Origin: Buddleja alternifolia
Lineage: Eukaryota; Streptophyta; Magnoliopsida; Lamiales; Scrophulariaceae
Assembly (NCBI GenBank): GCA_019426215.1
Contig: CM033394.1
Location: forward strand, 11,552,195 to 11,616,194
DNA length: 64,000 nucleotides
Direction of reading: 5' to 3'
Notes under the pieces: generated by a model
Databases searched by the model: none
Seen by the model: the letters and a program-made list of their open reading frames with translations, nothing else
Told to the model about the DNA's origin: nothing
Translations under genes and position numbers: made by a program
Shown here: one piece after another, positions 1-12,689 of the stretch
How positions within the stretch are numbered: position 1 is the first letter of the stretch
How the letters are laid out: the number at the start of each line of letters is the position of its first letter

Positions 1-772
1 AACTAAAACATGAAAAAATAGAAAAAAGGGGACTAGAGGTTACTTCCCTCAAGACTATAAGGGCTAAAAAATAATTTTACAAAAGATAGTTGATGCCATA
101 TGTCAACCAGGTAATGGATCGGGGCACTACCCATAGAGGTATAATTGTCTTCACCCAGTGCCCCCCCCCCCCCCCCCCGGGCACTCCATTTGACCACCTG
201 CGACCCCGCCCGAGGACTTGGGGGTGCAATGAGGATGGGCGGTTGGGGGGGGGGTGTGTGATGCGGCGTCAGGGGTGGGTGGTGAGTAGCGTGGGTGGGG
301 TGGGGGAGATGAACAAGTAGATGGGAAAGATGATCTATTTTTTTTTCTAATTTGTTATCATAATTATGCATTTGTAAATTATTTTTCTATTTTAGAAGTT
401 AAAAATTTAGGTTAAAATCATTTTTAATTTATGAAAAAAAAATTACACATGTTAAATTATTTTATTTTTTGTCAATAAAAATATTTTGCTTTTCCACTTC
501 TTAATGTAGATTTCTCCATTTGGCAATTTTTTTTCCATGTAGGCAAGTTGATCTCCGCATAAGCATAATTGGCCGAAAAATTAAATATCCCCAATTTAAA
601 GGGGTCACGTGAGGTTGACGTGATATATTCCGACAATTTAGTCAATTCCGATGGAAATTGTCCTTAAATTGTCAAATTGTCAAGGTTAATGTCCTGATTT
701 TGCTAATCCAAAAGCAAGTGGACTAACATTGCCAATGACCATTAGCTACAGGACTAAATTGGGAGTTTTGCC
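1..772. mobile_element. MULE-like long-TIR element, right part (copy A)
   Basis: Right part of an element whose complete copy lies at 36187-37613. The terminal inverted repeat covers roughly 540-772 and ends with AGTTTTGCC; its reverse complement matches the left arms at 9537 and 36187 (GGCAAAACT...). The inside holds a long C run (about 161-178), a G run near 245, and a GC-rich stretch. The left half lies before the window. The short reading frames here are repeat shadows. No transposase is visible, so it is non-autonomous. Assignment to Mutator-like rests only on the ~230-bp TIRs. Confidence 0.6.
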
Positions 773-1114
773 TAATTAATGAGAAGGAAATTGTTGTATA
801 CATGTGTCATTAATTGTCAATGTGACAACTTTAAAAAAATTGTTGTCATTGAAAATTCTTATTGTGACAACTAAAAATTATTGTCACTCATTATGTATAT
901 CTAATGACAATTTGAACATTATGAATTTGGATTTTGTTACTAATATTACTTTTAGTTATAGTGAATTTAGAGAGTATAATATCTTTAGTTTTTCACCCCT
1001 ATAAATTTAGTATCTCGTAATTCCAAAACATTATAGAAGTCAAGGGGTAGTACATATCTGTTTTTCTTCTGCATTTTGATTTTTTCTTAAAATTATAAGT
1101 GGTCATAATTAAAG
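773..1114. repeat. CACTA-subterminal-like sequence
   Basis: AT-rich sequence with scattered TTGTCA / GTGACAA words, the kind of short motif that fills CACTA subterminal regions. The same stretch recurs at 37614-37950, and a diverged version lies left of the MULE-like element at 9060-9530 and 35700-36186. No gene is seen. Confidence 0.4.
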
Positions 1115-1540
1115 AAGTGAAATAATATCATGCATGCGATCCACATAGCAAACCAACATTGTCCACCTTGTACAACATTAAAAAAGACCCTACTTTCCAA
1201 ATATGCATGGGGGTCCTGGTCGTAAAAGGAAAGTTCCAGAAGTTGAGAGGCTATAAAGTAGTAAATAGTAATCAACACTTGTTTTATGGCATACCTCACT
1301 CTTAATGCACACTGTATTCTTTCTTTTTTTGCTAGTTAATTAATGCACACTGACTTCACCCATTATTAACAGTTGATAATGCTATTCTGGAAATTAATTG
1401 TACCCCACATTAATTCCATCAATCATCCAAGGTTGTTCCCATATGCTGTTACTGGAAGTTAATTAATGATGACCGCATACACGTTTTCTATGTGGAATAT
1501 TAATAGATATGTTGTACGATCTCCTAGCAGCTAGTTTGAT
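1115..1540. repeat. Dispersed ~400-bp module, copy A
   Basis: A segment recurring at 11243-11650 and 37955-39290 (there split by a hAT-type insertion). It contains CATGCATG, a TATA-like CTATAAAGTAG near 1251, and a 68-residue minus-strand reading frame (1093-1299) that survives in all three copies with only a few substitutions. It looks more like a captured promoter-type fragment than a gene. The frame has no recognisable domain, and copy similarity alone would keep it open. Confidence 0.55.
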
Positions 1541-1639
1541 TCTAGAATTAATTATAATTAAGTTTTATTTTCATCCTATGCTTGGCAATTTATGACATCG
1601 TTTTGGACTGTCATTGGCTTACGTACGTGTGTGAGATAT

Positions 1640-1860
1640 AATATTACGGGTTTTTTTATTAAAATAATAAAAATTAAAAAAAAGTCCAAAAAATAATATA
1701 ATTTGAAAACAATTATAAAAATAGAAGACGGCATCTCATATGCCATCTTTATCATTTTTATTTTTTTTAATTGAAAAATAGATATGCTGTCTTCATCATT
1801 TTTATTTTTTTTTAATTGAAAAATAGAAGACAATGACGTCTTTAATTTTTATTTTTTAAT
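1640..1860. repeat. Palindromic ~60-bp minisatellite, copy 1
   Basis: About three units of ~60 bp. Each carries an inverted pair around GACGGCAT-CTCAT-ATGCC, joined by TTTTTAATTGAAAAATAG-like spacer. The array is introduced by TTTTTTTATTAAAATAAT. The same array occurs inverted at 40180-40480 and again at 45650-45830, so it belongs to a dispersed element. No coding function is seen. Confidence 0.6.
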
Positions 1861-1867
1861 TACAGAT

Positions 1868-3170
1868 TAATTAGAGTAAATTACATAAAATTCCCCTCAC
1901 TTTTGTGCGAATTACACAAAAACCCAGTCGAATTTTGTAATTACATAAACCTCCCCTATCAGGGAGTGAGCCCTTACAAAAACACCCCCTGAGTCATTTT
2001 CCGGCTCAGAAAACGCGGATGTCACCCAAAAAATAGCGTGATAACCCGATTTTGCCCCTCCCTTGACCAGACCAATTCTGGTCAAATTTCTTATACCGAA
2101 AATGCCCCTAGGGGGTGTGCTTGTAATTATGCTTTTTTCTTATAATAACTTTAATTAGCTATTATTATTCCAATTAAAAGAAAACTAACTAAATATGTAA
2201 TAAATAATTAATTTTAATTACCTTAAACATTCAAAAAAAATTGTTAATTATTAATATGTTTTATTGTTTGTTCTTATTAACTATTGAAATAATGAATAAT
2301 TATTTAAATATACAGTTATGTACTTTTTTTGTATGGTCTTAGTTTAATCATTTAATAATAACCAAATAACTATTTATCAATAATAGATTATATTAAAAAA
2401 AATGCAGTCAAATATTGAACAACTGCCTTAAATATTGAAAAACTAATGACTAAATAAAATAAACTAATTATATTTTCCAAAAAACAAAATTAATGACAAC
2501 TTCAAAAAAAAATCAAATTTCAAAACCATTAATTAATAAATAATTTAACTATTGTCAAATAACTATAACTAACAAAGTAACAAACGATTATATTTTCCAT
2601 TAATCATAATAATGAAAAAGAAATCAACTAATTTTAATTTTCAAAACTAATAATTTCAAATTTTCTAATCTATTTCCTTTTTTTCTTGTCATCTTCTTCA
2701 TCCAAAAACCTAAATCCTATGCAACCACCACCATCACTACCATGGCGGAAACAGTACACCACGTGACATAAGATTCACATCCCAAAACCACCAAACTCCA
2801 TGGCACCGTCGCCAACCTCCTTATGCCACCGCCATAAAACCGCCGCATGCTACCACCAAAACCCTCGCCTGCTACCACCAAAATTGCCTCCTGCTACCAC
2901 CTCTCACCCAAAAATCGCCGCCTGTCAACACTCTCACCTGAAACCACCGCCTGTCACCACCCAAAACAAGAAGCCTCCGCCGTCGTCGCTCATCACCATC
3001 ACCATCGTCGCTCCCGTCACACACCTTTAGATCACGCCGCCGCCACCACCCTTTCACCCCAAAACGACCACCTCCAACACCCACCTCCAGCCCCCCACCC
3101 CCGCCCCCCCTCAAAAAAAAAATTAAAAATTAAAAAAAGAACGAGGGGGGCTGACACGAAAAATCCTTAC
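1868..3170 (+). mobile_element. MULE-like element with GC-rich insert, right end lost
   Basis: The left arm begins AGAGTAAATTACATAAAATT and repeats AATTACA-type words, resembling the ends at 12650-12680 and 54330. An AT-rich arm follows, then at about 2700-3110 an abruptly GC-rich block dominated by CCACC / CCGCC words with overlapping frames (2800-3030, 2847-3179) rich in Pro, His and Thr. The right end is cut by the LTR starting near 3172. The GC block may be captured gene sequence, but no domain is recognisable. Confidence 0.4.
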
Positions 3171-3171
3171 G

Positions 3172-4776
3172 TGTATTAAACAGCAAGTGGACTGGTCGTG
3201 TGTAGTAATAAAGTGGACTTTAAGTCCGAGTTATCGATCCCACAAAGACAAGATTATTTAAAGCTAGGAATTTAAAAGCAATTAAAATTGAATTAAAATA
3301 TTGTGATTAATTTACAATAAAAATGTAAAAACGAGACTTAGCAAATATATTTAGATTCTTATGAGATAAAACAACTAAGGCACATGCTTCAACCAAATTT
3401 ACTTGTTAATATAAATATGAACTATTCTTCGTATTATTAGACTACTATTGCTTTGGTGAAAATTCCTTAATTAATTACTACCCGATGTCTCGGCTGTAAT
3501 AATCCTATGATAAATTGACAGTTCTCTAAATATGTCTATCCGAGAATTTAATCAATAATCATGCATTCAAGTTCTAGAATTTCCCCGAATAAATCCGGCT
3601 AACTGCACCCGGGAATCTCTACCTATCTCTAGGGGCAATTCCCTATTTTTTTCGGATGATGTGATGATTTCTTTGAACCCTAACTTATATTCTTTCAAAC
3701 TATTAAGTTAGGCAATATGACAAACATATGGCGATCAAACATATGCAAGTAATTACGCACAAAATCAAAACACAAAGCAATTGTAGAATTAATACGAAGA
3801 ATAATATCATATATATATATACTCATAACTTTGACCTTCACATGGCCCTAGTTAAGGGAAAATTAGTTCATAATTGAAATTGGAAAAACAATAAAAACAT
3901 AGAATTACTCATAGATAAAGATGAATATCAAACTAAGAAACTCCCTATTTTGGATTGATGATCGATTCTTGATTGGAAGCTTGAATCCCTCCTTTTCCTC
4001 TTCTTAGCTCTTCAAGTATGATGATAGGATGACTCAAAACCAAGAGAATGCTCCCCAAACCCCTGAATTTTCGTCCTCACACTCTCAAAGGATGATTTTT
4101 TGATGATCTCAAGTGAGCTCCCCACTCCCCTTTAAATACCCAAAAATCCACCTACCAAGAATTTGAGCTACCCTTCTCTTTCTTTCCTCCTACCAAGAAT
4201 TTCTACCTACCAAGAATTTGCACCTACCATTCTCTTATTTTCCACCTAACAAGAATTTGCACCTACCAAGAATTTGCACCTACCATTCTCTTGTTTTCCA
4301 CCTAACAAGAACATGAGCTGCCACTTTCGTGTTTTCCAGCGCAGGGATACTGTTTTATTCATAAACGTCTCCACAGATCTCCGAATTGGATGATTCAAGT
4401 ACCCATGTAAATATAAGACATAGATCTAAAACTTTGTAGAAGGACACTTCATCCAATTCTGTCTCTACAAATATCAAAATGGCGTTCCAACGTGGAGGTT
4501 GTTTCTGATTTGGCGCCCAGGTGTGTGGAAATGGTACTAAAACATGATTTTGGCTAACTCCAGCTTATTTCTTGCTTGTTTGGTCGTGGAGGTGTGAAAC
4601 ATCTTGGCGTAAACTTGTTTTATACATCATTTTTCCACCTTTCTCAATTGTATCCACTTAAGCCTGAAAATCACTTAATGCACGAATTAAACGCACACAG
4701 TGACAAAATCAAGTGATAAATGAACCTAAAACATAAACGCAAAGGGCTTAAAAACACGTAAAAATGACTCCTATCA
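3172..4776 (-). mobile_element. LTR of a Ty3-type retrotransposon (TGATAGGAG family)
   Basis: Read on the minus strand, the LTR starts TGATAGGAGTC right after a polypurine tract and ends near 3172 with ...TACA, so it is a 3' LTR of a minus-strand element. A shorter relative is the solo LTR at 20092-21347; both share the GGTCGTG / AAAGTGG end and the AAAAACACGTAAAAA start. Around 4140-4320 there are several tandem-like copies of a CTACCAAGAATTTG phrase. The outer boundary is estimated. Confidence 0.7.
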
Positions 4777-4790
4777 ACTCCCCCAAACTT
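4777..4790 (-). other. Polypurine tract
   Basis: Minus-strand AAGTTTGGGGGAGT directly abuts the TGATAGGAG start of the LTR. This is where plus-strand DNA synthesis is primed in LTR retrotransposons, and it fixes the orientation of the element. Confidence 0.75.
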
Positions 4791-6245
4791 ATCATTTGCT
4801 CGACCTCGAGCAATAAAAGTCTAGGCACGAAAAACATCATCAACCAAAAGGAGAAAACCAAACAAACAAACGAACTCACTTTCGTGGAGTAAACGATTGC
4901 ACTTAGCATGTGCAACAAGCCTTTAAACCTTTGAGTTACCTCAAAGGACGAGTTATAGTCTCGTGAGGGTTTGCAGAATATACCCACAAAATCTAACAAC
5001 TTTCACAATCCCAACCAAATGAATACATCTCAAAATAATTAACAAGAATAAATGGCACAAAATCATCCTTTATAGCTCACAAATATATATACATATCAAC
5101 TACTTTTGCTCATGTGACACCAATACTCCAAAAGACTCCATAGGGTGTTGTGAAAATAATCTAAGGTATTATAGTCGAAAGGCATCCTTACCAAATTTTG
5201 GACATTAATCCCATATCTATCAACTTTTGATCAAACACAAAGCATAAGATCATAGAAAATCTCATAGCCATTTAAATTTCATTATCTCACCCATTTCAAC
5301 TTTCAATTCATATGAAACTTTCATTAACTTCATTAAGGCTATATCATGTGCAATGTTTTATTCCCTTAGGCTTTCTATGACACCCATGTACCAAGCTTTA
5401 GATCAATGACTCCAAACTAGATAGTTTTGGGGCATTAAGTGTAAGACACTCCTAAGGATTTAATCACTCGAGTGTCAAAGGCCACGAAATAAAACTAGAT
5501 CTTTTTAAACAATTCGCTTCTTTTTGGCTTGAGTTTAGCTCAAATTAGCATAATAGTACAGTATATAGGCATGAAACTTTTCAACCTCCAGTACATATTA
5601 GCCTGACCACTTGTGGTCATACCAAATTTCAACCTTTTTAATCATTGTAGCATAAAAAATTACTACTCAACTTATAACCTTATGAAAAATCTAAGTTAAT
5701 TTTTTCGGGAAAACTTCTTAAGTGTCTCAAGATGGTTATCCTCTCAACTCCTCTACCCCTCGATTTATTGTGCAATGTGAATCATCTAAGAAATCAATCC
5801 TAGTCTAGGGTCTCCATGAGCAATTTCAAAGATATTAATGTTCCATTAAATTCAATTATTTCAAGAAATCATGCCATTTTTTTTCAAGTTAATCATTTTA
5901 ATGCATCAATGGAAAGATAAAAAAAAAAATTTATACTTGATTTTCTCAACAAAGAAGTATTTAAACATGATATCATACAAACTTCCCCCAAACTCAAGCT
6001 AAAAATTAGCATTGCTTTTCAATGTTCAAAATAAGCCCTCTTCTACCCCCAACTCAAATCCAACATTGTCCTCAATGTTGTTACAACAAGTATACGTAAC
6101 GGTAAAAGAACACTTACACACCAAGGATGTTGAAAAACATCCTTTAACTTCCAATGCATCGTTACAAAGCTTCTTCTCCTCTCGAGTAAAATAAGCATCT
6201 CTAAACGCAAGAGAATTTTGCAGTGCCATTGATGAGCTGAGAAGA
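4791..6245 (-). mobile_element. 3' internal region of the same LTR retrotransposon
   Basis: Non-coding interior adjoining the PPT. No gag or pol similarity is seen in any frame. Long 3' non-coding regions between pol and the PPT are known in Athila/Tat/Ogre-type Ty3 elements, which is the likely group. The join to the next element near 6245 is estimated. Confidence 0.45.
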
Positions 6246-6613
6246 GATTTTTCTACACACTTTAAGGAAGACTAACAGTCATAGCGAGCAAGATAGGAGT
6301 TGATGCCCCAGCAGAAGCTATGAAAGAACAATGTTTAATGATGGTTTCCCGGCACAGTGAAGGTTTGGTGACGAGCTTTCGTACGGCGCGCAGAATTGAG
6401 GGACGTGAATAATAGAGAGATTTGGCAGCCGAGAGAGAGAGAGAGAGAGTAGAAGTCAAGAGTGCGCTGAGCCTGAGAAGCAGAAGAGCCTCCTTGGTAA
6501 ACAATGCGCTGGTTAGTGACCGGACGGTACGGCGCACCGGCGTGCGCACGAAAGTCGCCAGCCCAACGGCCACGGCGATCAGTTGGTAGTGTAAGAACCT
6601 GCTGTTGATACCA
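6246..6613 (-). mobile_element. Copia 5' internal fragment with primer-binding site
   Basis: Positions 6602-6613 read TGGTATCAACAG on the minus strand, close to the TGGTATCA start complementary to initiator tRNA-Met, directly behind the LTR at 6614. The remaining ~350 bp is moderately GC-rich and contains a 103-residue minus frame (6262-6573) with no recognisable Gag motif. It also holds a GA microsatellite near 6431-6448. The rest of the element is absent. Confidence 0.5.
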
Positions 6614-6837
6614 TGATAGAATAATTATAGAAGAATTATTTTAGAGATATATTCTTGTGTGTATATTAACTTAACTGAAATCAATACATGATACAAACAT
6701 ATATAGCTATTTCTATTTCTTTACAAGTCATAGTGTTGCTGGAAAGTATATGTTTTACAATTCATTGTGTTGATGGATTGTTGTTGGAACATGGAGTGTT
6801 GCTGGAAAGTATTGGTGGAAAGTAATATACATTAACA
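6614..6837 (-). mobile_element. Short copia-type LTR
   Basis: On the minus strand this 224-bp segment starts TGTTAATGTATA and ends ATTATTCTATCA, the TG...CA rule for an LTR, followed at once by the primer-binding site at 6613-6602. It contains two copies of a CTTTCCAGCAACACT word. The flank at 6838 (CTAAT) would be the target duplication, but the other side is not present. Confidence 0.65.
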
Positions 6838-7080
6838 CTAATGATTATCGAACAGTGCCCCGTCAAAATTCACCTTGATCATCTGACCCGTCAGGCGCAC
6901 CCATCACGAGTCATGATCCTCCTTTGCTAACGGCGAACATACCTCTATAGCCTCATTGTACATGATTCTATACGCCCTAGCTTTAGCTATGATAACATCA
7001 GGTGAAGAGGTAATCTTATCCATGATAGAAGAATTCCGATTATTCCATAAAAGCCAACATATTGTGATAAACAAAAGAGG
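6838..7080 (-). pseudogene. LINE ORF2 fragment: start of RNase H (copy B)
   Basis: The minus strand encodes the upstream linker (LWNNRN, then VKARAYRIMYNEAIEV) and the start of an RNase H domain, VNFDGALFDN, where the Asp of NFDG is the first catalytic residue. Here the G run is one base shorter than in the copies near 33570 and 49195, so the frame across NFDGALFDN is intact. The rest of RNase H is missing because the copia LTR abuts it. It is a fragment of an L1-type plant LINE. Confidence 0.6.
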
Positions 7081-8345
7081 TGATCTTTTTATTCGTTTCT
7101 CTAAAAAATTAAATAATATTTAATTTTATCTATTAATCAATTATCTCATTTGATGAACGATTAATTATTAGCTCCATATTGAACATAATTCCCTTTATTT
7201 TTTCCAAAGCAATTCCTTTAAGTGCGAGTGGGGAACCAAAGGATCTATTAATTCCTTTTAGAATTCCCTTTTTTAGATTCATCTAAAATGGCATTGGGAG
7301 GAACCAAAGGTTGTGGGTAACACCTAGCCAATCTCGTGGCCCACATGATAGATCAATTTGAGAACGAATGAATATGATCATTCTAAACCTTTCCCTTCGC
7401 GAATACGGTACGAGTATAAATCTTTTATTCTAATATACCTGTCAAGTGAGAGTACGGTTCAGTTATACCATATGCTTTTAAGTCCTAATAAGTCGAGATC
7501 ACTAAGCATACTCTTGTGTCTAACAAAAGCAGTCTCCATTGCTTTGGCCAAAGACTTTTGACCTCACTCACTTATGATTGCATAGGATAAATGTTCATTC
7601 ACTTAGAAGAGAATAAATCCCTTCTTGGCAATCAGTAAAGACTACCATCTGCCTATCAAGTTGCACTTCGAGATTGACCCCCAGCATTTTAAACACGATT
7701 CCTCAGGTCTAAGGTCCATCTGCATCTATCACAACTACTTAATTCTGTCATTGATTGTTATAGAGTGAAACCCATTTGATAGAATCAAAGTGAGTCGTCT
7801 TCAAACTCATCGGTCCCACCGATGCGCCTATGACACAAGCTTCCACTAACTCATAGTGTTCGATTGACACTTCCATGTCAAAGCTCATGTCATACAAAAT
7901 TTATCCAATTTCGATGTCCAGTCGAAACCCTCCACGACTTGCTAATGAGTTTAGAGTTCAAGTACCAAATACTTTTACTGCCATTCTCCTTAACCCATGA
8001 GGAGTAGAAGACTCGCCTTGATTTCGTGGACTTACTATTGTCTACAAACTTACAAATGCCAATAAGTAAAACAATAGATAATATGAAGTTTAATTACAAG
8101 AAATATGCCCTATACAATTTATCCTTTGTTGCATCTAAGGGAAACACAAACATTTGTTTGGTTCAAGGAAACTGCCAGAGAAAGAAAAAGAGAGAAGATT
8201 ATTATTTTTGTTCGGTTACTAGAGAAAATGAGAAGGAAAAAAGAATATCTAGGAGAGAAAATCTAATATCATTCGGTGAGAAAAATGGTGGAAAACAAAG
8301 AACTTTTCTCACCCCATACAATTAACTTTTTTCTTTCTCAAAGTG
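7081..8345. repeat. LTR-like repeated segment (copy B)
   Basis: About 1.2 kb shared with 33815-35066 and 49441-50789. The composition and phrases are like a Ty1/copia LTR read on the minus strand, but no TG...CA ends, PBS or PPT could be fixed. The frames at 7358-7561 and 8026-8325 are not kept across the copies and are not regarded as genes. Confidence 0.4.
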
Positions 8346-9536
8346 CACTACAAAAAAGTAAGATATTAGTGACAAAATGTCAAGTGATAATGTCAAAGTT
8401 GTCATTAGCTATAAACTTTTAGAGACAAGGTTTTTGTTTTATCTAAAAAATAGACTTCACATGTTTAATAGTGACAACATTGTATAAAAGTCGGGGTGTT
8501 CATAGTGCAATTTTTCAATAGTGCATTGTCATGATATTTTGGTATTATTGGTGAAAATGGGGACACCTGATGGGATGCTATTTTGAGTGATTGGTGAGAT
8601 AGGTTTTTTTACTGTAGCCAATCAACATATATTAACGGGTCATATATCAATATATGTATCAAGATAATATTGTGACAGCCGCATTAGACGATGAACATCT
8701 CCCAATCCCTTAGATAATTAACTACTACAAGATGGTGCTAACTTTTGACCACGCATTTTGAGTGTTGCTATACATTAAGACATACACATTCCAATCCACA
8801 CACACATCTCACTAGTTTTATAACACACAAGTAAAACATATGTATAACTAGAACTAATTTATCATACTTTTATAATCCAATACTATTTCTCATGATATTA
8901 CTAATACACGGTCCCATTATTTCACAAATAATACCCAAATTTTAAGTCTTTTCACATATCCATCCAAGAAAACAAATACTGACAAAGAAGTTATTGTCAC
9001 AATTGACAATTAACGACACACATATAGTAACAACAAATATAGTTGTCACTAAACATTTGTAACTAATTGTCAATAGTGATAATTTTAAATACATTTTTGC
9101 CACTAAAAATCTTTATTGTGATAAGGCAAAAATTATTATCACTCAATATATACATCTAGTGACAGTTAATATTTTAATATGTTGGTTAACTTGTTATCAT
9201 GGATCTTGAGATAAGGGTTATCAATAATTTTCTGAAGTATAACGTGACTCTTCGATATATATATCTATTTTAAAAAATAAGTCATATATATATATATATA
9301 TATATATATCATATGCTGGAAAACGTTTTGGAATTTTCATTTTTCAGATTTTTTTTTCTTGTGTTTTTAAGTAGATAATGATCTTTAGGGGCAAAGCAAT
9401 TATTTCACAACCATAATTTTGGAGGGTTTAATGTTTCTACTTCTATAAATTTAGTATCTCACTCTATATAAATAGGTTTTACATATTTAATAGTGATTAG
9501 ATTTGTATTGAAATAACTAGTCTTGATAAATAACGG
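8346..9536. mobile_element. Non-autonomous CACTA terminus and subterminal region (copy B)
   Basis: Starts with CACTACAAAAAAGTAAG, a CACTA terminal repeat, followed by many AGTGACAA / GTCACTA words up to about 9180. A (TA)n stretch lies near 9277-9310. The opposite terminus is not found before the MULE-like element at 9537. Identical junctions occur at 35067 and 50790, so this piece was copied as part of a larger block. Confidence 0.55.
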
Positions 9537-11243
9537 GGCAAAACTGCCAATTTAGTTTTCTAGGTAATGGTCATTTGCAATTTTAGTCCACTTATTTTCG
9601 AATTGGCAAAATCTGGGCATTAACTTTGACAAATTGGCAATTTAAAGACAATTTCCACCAGAATTGACTAAATTGGCCGGAATATATTAAGTGTACCGCA
9701 CATGACCCCTTTAAATTGGGGATTTTTAATTTTTCTACCAAATCAGCTGACGTAGACAAATTAATTTGAATGACATGGGATATATGCCATGTGCATTGCC
9801 TATTATGCTTAGGTATACCTTTTTTAATTTTCATTAAATTTTGAAATGTCGACATGGAAAAAAGTATTTGAATTTTTTTTAAAAGTTAAAAAAACATCTA
9901 AAATACATAAGAACATCAAAAATATCTAAGAAACTAAAATTTCAGTTTCAAATTAATTTAAGATTTTGGATAAATTTATTTCTTAGTAACGAGAAGGAGT
10001 AATTTAATATTTAAATAAGAAAATATAGATATTTAATTTGTTACAAAAATATTTAAAAATCCAGGAAAATAAAAGCTTTAAAATGTTTAAAAAAATAGAA
10101 ATACTAAAGTAATATATTCTTATGACTTTTAAAATTTAGATGAAATTATGTTTTATTGGCAAAAAATAAAAAATAAAATAACACAGTATTTCAAATATAG
10201 AATAAATTTTAAAATTATTATATTTAAAAACACAAATATAAAAGGTGTCATATTGAGAATTACATTAAATCACAAATTTTTAATATTTAAATTAAAAAAT
10301 TATAAATTTACGAAAAAGGAAAGAAACAATAAAGGAAAAATATTCATCGTCTTCCCCAACACCCAGCGCCCCTCCCCCCCCCCCCCCCACCCACGCACCC
10401 CATCTGACCACCTGCGACCCCGCCCGGGGACTTGGGGGTGCAATGAGGATGTACGGTTAGGGGAGGGGGGTGATGCGGCGTCGGCGTTGGGTGGTGGGTT
10501 GCGTGGGTCAGGGACGGAGGGGGGAGGGGGCTGGTGGGTGCCACCGCCCTCCCCCACCCTCAAATTTTTAAAAATCTCACTTAGGCCTATAAAATTTGTA
10601 AAATTCGCAATTTTGCGGGTTCGCAATTTTGCTCCCCCCCCCCCCCCCCCCCCCCGCAAAATTTTAAAATTATCACTTTTACCTATAAGGCTATAACATT
10701 TGCAATTTTACCCTCCCTCAAAATTTTAAAATTGTCACTTCTACCTATAAGACTATAATATTTGTAATTTTGTCTCCCCTCAAAATTTTAAAATTGTCAC
10801 TTCTACCTATAAAGATATAACATTTGTAAATTTGCCCCCTAAAAAATGACAAAAATAACCCCCTCTATTACTCAAAAATACTTATTATGTCATTTGACTT
10901 TTTCAATCCATTACCAATTCTCGAATTTTCACTTTCTCCCTCCTTCATCATACATTTTTACAACTCAAACAAAGGGGATAACAGAAATCTTAGGTTTATG
11001 AATAGGGTAATTTTAGTTCTTTATTATATTTCCCCCCATAAATATAGTGTACCGTACCGCGGGGGCATCCCCCTAAATCCTTCATCTATCTAGCAAAAAA
11101 AAAATGTATAACTATATTACAATATATAATCTCGCCCCCCCTGACTATCATACTTATGCATTTGTAAATTATTTTCTGTTTTAGATGTTAAAATTTAGGT
11201 TAAAATCATTTTTAATTTATGAAAAAAAATTACACATGTTAAG
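9537..11243. mobile_element. MULE-like element copy B, with nested hAT and lost right TIR
   Basis: The left TIR (9537 to about 9780, GGCAAAACTGCC...) and interior align with the full copy at 36187-37613. At about 10509 a hAT-type element is inserted. After it (11144) the interior resumes and then jumps straight to the ~400-bp module at 11243, so the right TIR is deleted. Overlapping frames at 10148-10696 cover the GC-rich interior and are not genes. Confidence 0.6.
10509..11143 (-). mobile_element. hAT-type non-autonomous element (inverted relative to 55485-56047)
   Basis: Begins CAGGGACGG and ends CCCCCCTG. The inside has three tandem-like copies of AAAATTTTAAAATT-GTCACTTCTACC, and its reverse complement matches the element at 55485-56047, where 8-bp target duplications are seen. 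Here the two flanks do not match, and the expected GGCGGAGCTAGG terminus is shortened within a C run, which suggests a deletion at that end. Confidence 0.6.
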
Positions 11244-11650
11244 AAGAGAAATAATATCATGCATGCGATCCACATAGCAAACCAACATTGTCCACCTCGT
11301 ACAACGTTAAAAAAGACCCTACTTTCCAAATATGCATGGGGGTCCTGGTTGTAAAAGGAAAGTTCCAGAAGTTGAGAGGCTATAAAGTAGTAAATAGTAA
11401 TCAACACTTGTTTTATGGCATACCTCACTCTTAATGCACACTGTATTCTTTCTGTTTTTGGTAGTTAATTAATGCACACTGACTTCACCCATTATTAACA
11501 GTTGATAATGCTATTCTGGAAATTAATTGTACCCCACATTAATTCCATCAATCATCCAAGGTTGTTCCCATATGCTGTTACTGGAAGTTAATTAATGATG
11601 ACCGCATTCTACACGTTTTCTATGTGGAATATTAATAGATATGTTGTACT
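11244..11650. repeat. Dispersed ~400-bp module, copy B
   Basis: Close copy of 1115-1540, here running directly into the ~182-bp tandem repeat at 11652. A minus-strand frame (11195-11428) repeats the frame of copy A with few changes. A further ~65-bp part of the module (ATGATGACCGCATTCTACAC) recurs at 12120 inside the repeat array. Confidence 0.55.
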
Positions 11651-11651
11651 A

Positions 11652-12275
11652 TCCCATTCTTGTAGCGTTATAAATTTTTTGTGAAAGTTTACATATGTTC
11701 AAGTCAAAACTTAAAAATGCATTAAAAAGAGAAAAAAAGTGAGCCGAAAATAAGGAAAAAGTTATTATTTTCTTTGACAAAATGCTCAAATGTTGTTTTG
11801 TTGTATTTTTTCAACCGGGCATCAAAATGATCTCATTCTTATGGTGTTACAAAGTTTATATGAAAGTCTACAATTTATATGTTCAAGTCAAAACCTAAAA
11901 ATGCACGAAAACGGGAGAAAAATGAGCCGAAAATAAGGAAAAAGTCATTATTTTCTTTGAAAAAATGCTCAAATGTTGCTTTATCGTATATCTTAAACCG
12001 GGCATCGAAATGATTCAATTCTTGTGGTGTTACAAAATTTATATGAATGTCTACAATTTACATGTTTAAGTTGAAACCTAAAAATGTACGAAAAAGGGAG
12101 AAAACTGAGCCGATTAATTAATGATGACCGCATTCTACACGTTTTCTTTGTGGAATATTAATAGATATGTTGTACGATCCCATTTTTGTAGCGTTACAAA
12201 TTTTAAATGAAAGTCTACAATTTATATGTTCAAGTCAAAACTTAAAAATGCATGAAAAAGAGAAAAAAAATGAGT
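11652..12275 (+). repeat. ~182-bp tandem repeat, forward block
   Basis: About three units recognised by AATGAGCCGAAAATAAGGAA, AATGCTCAAATGTTG, and GGGCATC-AAATGAT phrases, with a break at 12113-12180 where part of the ~400-bp module is inserted. Unit length measured on the right side (27957, 28139, 28324, 28507, 28689) is 182-185 bp. Confidence 0.75.
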
Positions 12276-12680
12276 CGATTGATACATAAAACAACCTCTG
12301 CAAACAACCACCTTAACCCTTCAGATCCCCACGGCCGCCGCCTAACACCCATATCCGGATCTGCACTGCGCCACCTACACCGCTCCCAAAATCGCCTTCA
12401 ACTAGTCTCCCACCCTAAATTGCTACCGGTGCCGGCATCCTTTCACCCAAAGCTGTCACCAGCATCGCCGTCCTTTAATAATATAATATAATATATAGTT
12501 GATGGACATTTTGGTCCATAGATAAAATATAATTTTAAATCATTTTTCTTTGTTTTTATTTGCCATTTTCCTGAGGGGTATAATAGACTTTATACACATT
12601 CCAGAGATGTCAGAATCTGACAGGGTGTGTATTCGTAGTTTTCCAAAAGTTAGGGGGCGTGCATGTAATTTTCCCGATTA
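12276..12680 (-). mobile_element. MULE-like fragment with GC-rich insert
   Basis: The right end on the minus strand reads GGGAAAATTACATGCACGCC, like other MULE-like ends in this window. The inner part 12290-12480 is GC-rich with CCGCC / CCACC words and a 79-residue frame (12252-12491) of low complexity. The left TIR is not identified. It interrupts the tandem repeat at the point where its orientation changes. Confidence 0.4.
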
Positions 12681-12689
12681 ATTAATAGT

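Noticed and set aside
10148..10696. 182-residue plus frame
   Set aside because: Runs through the MULE-like interior, a C homopolymer and a nested hAT; a composite of repeats.
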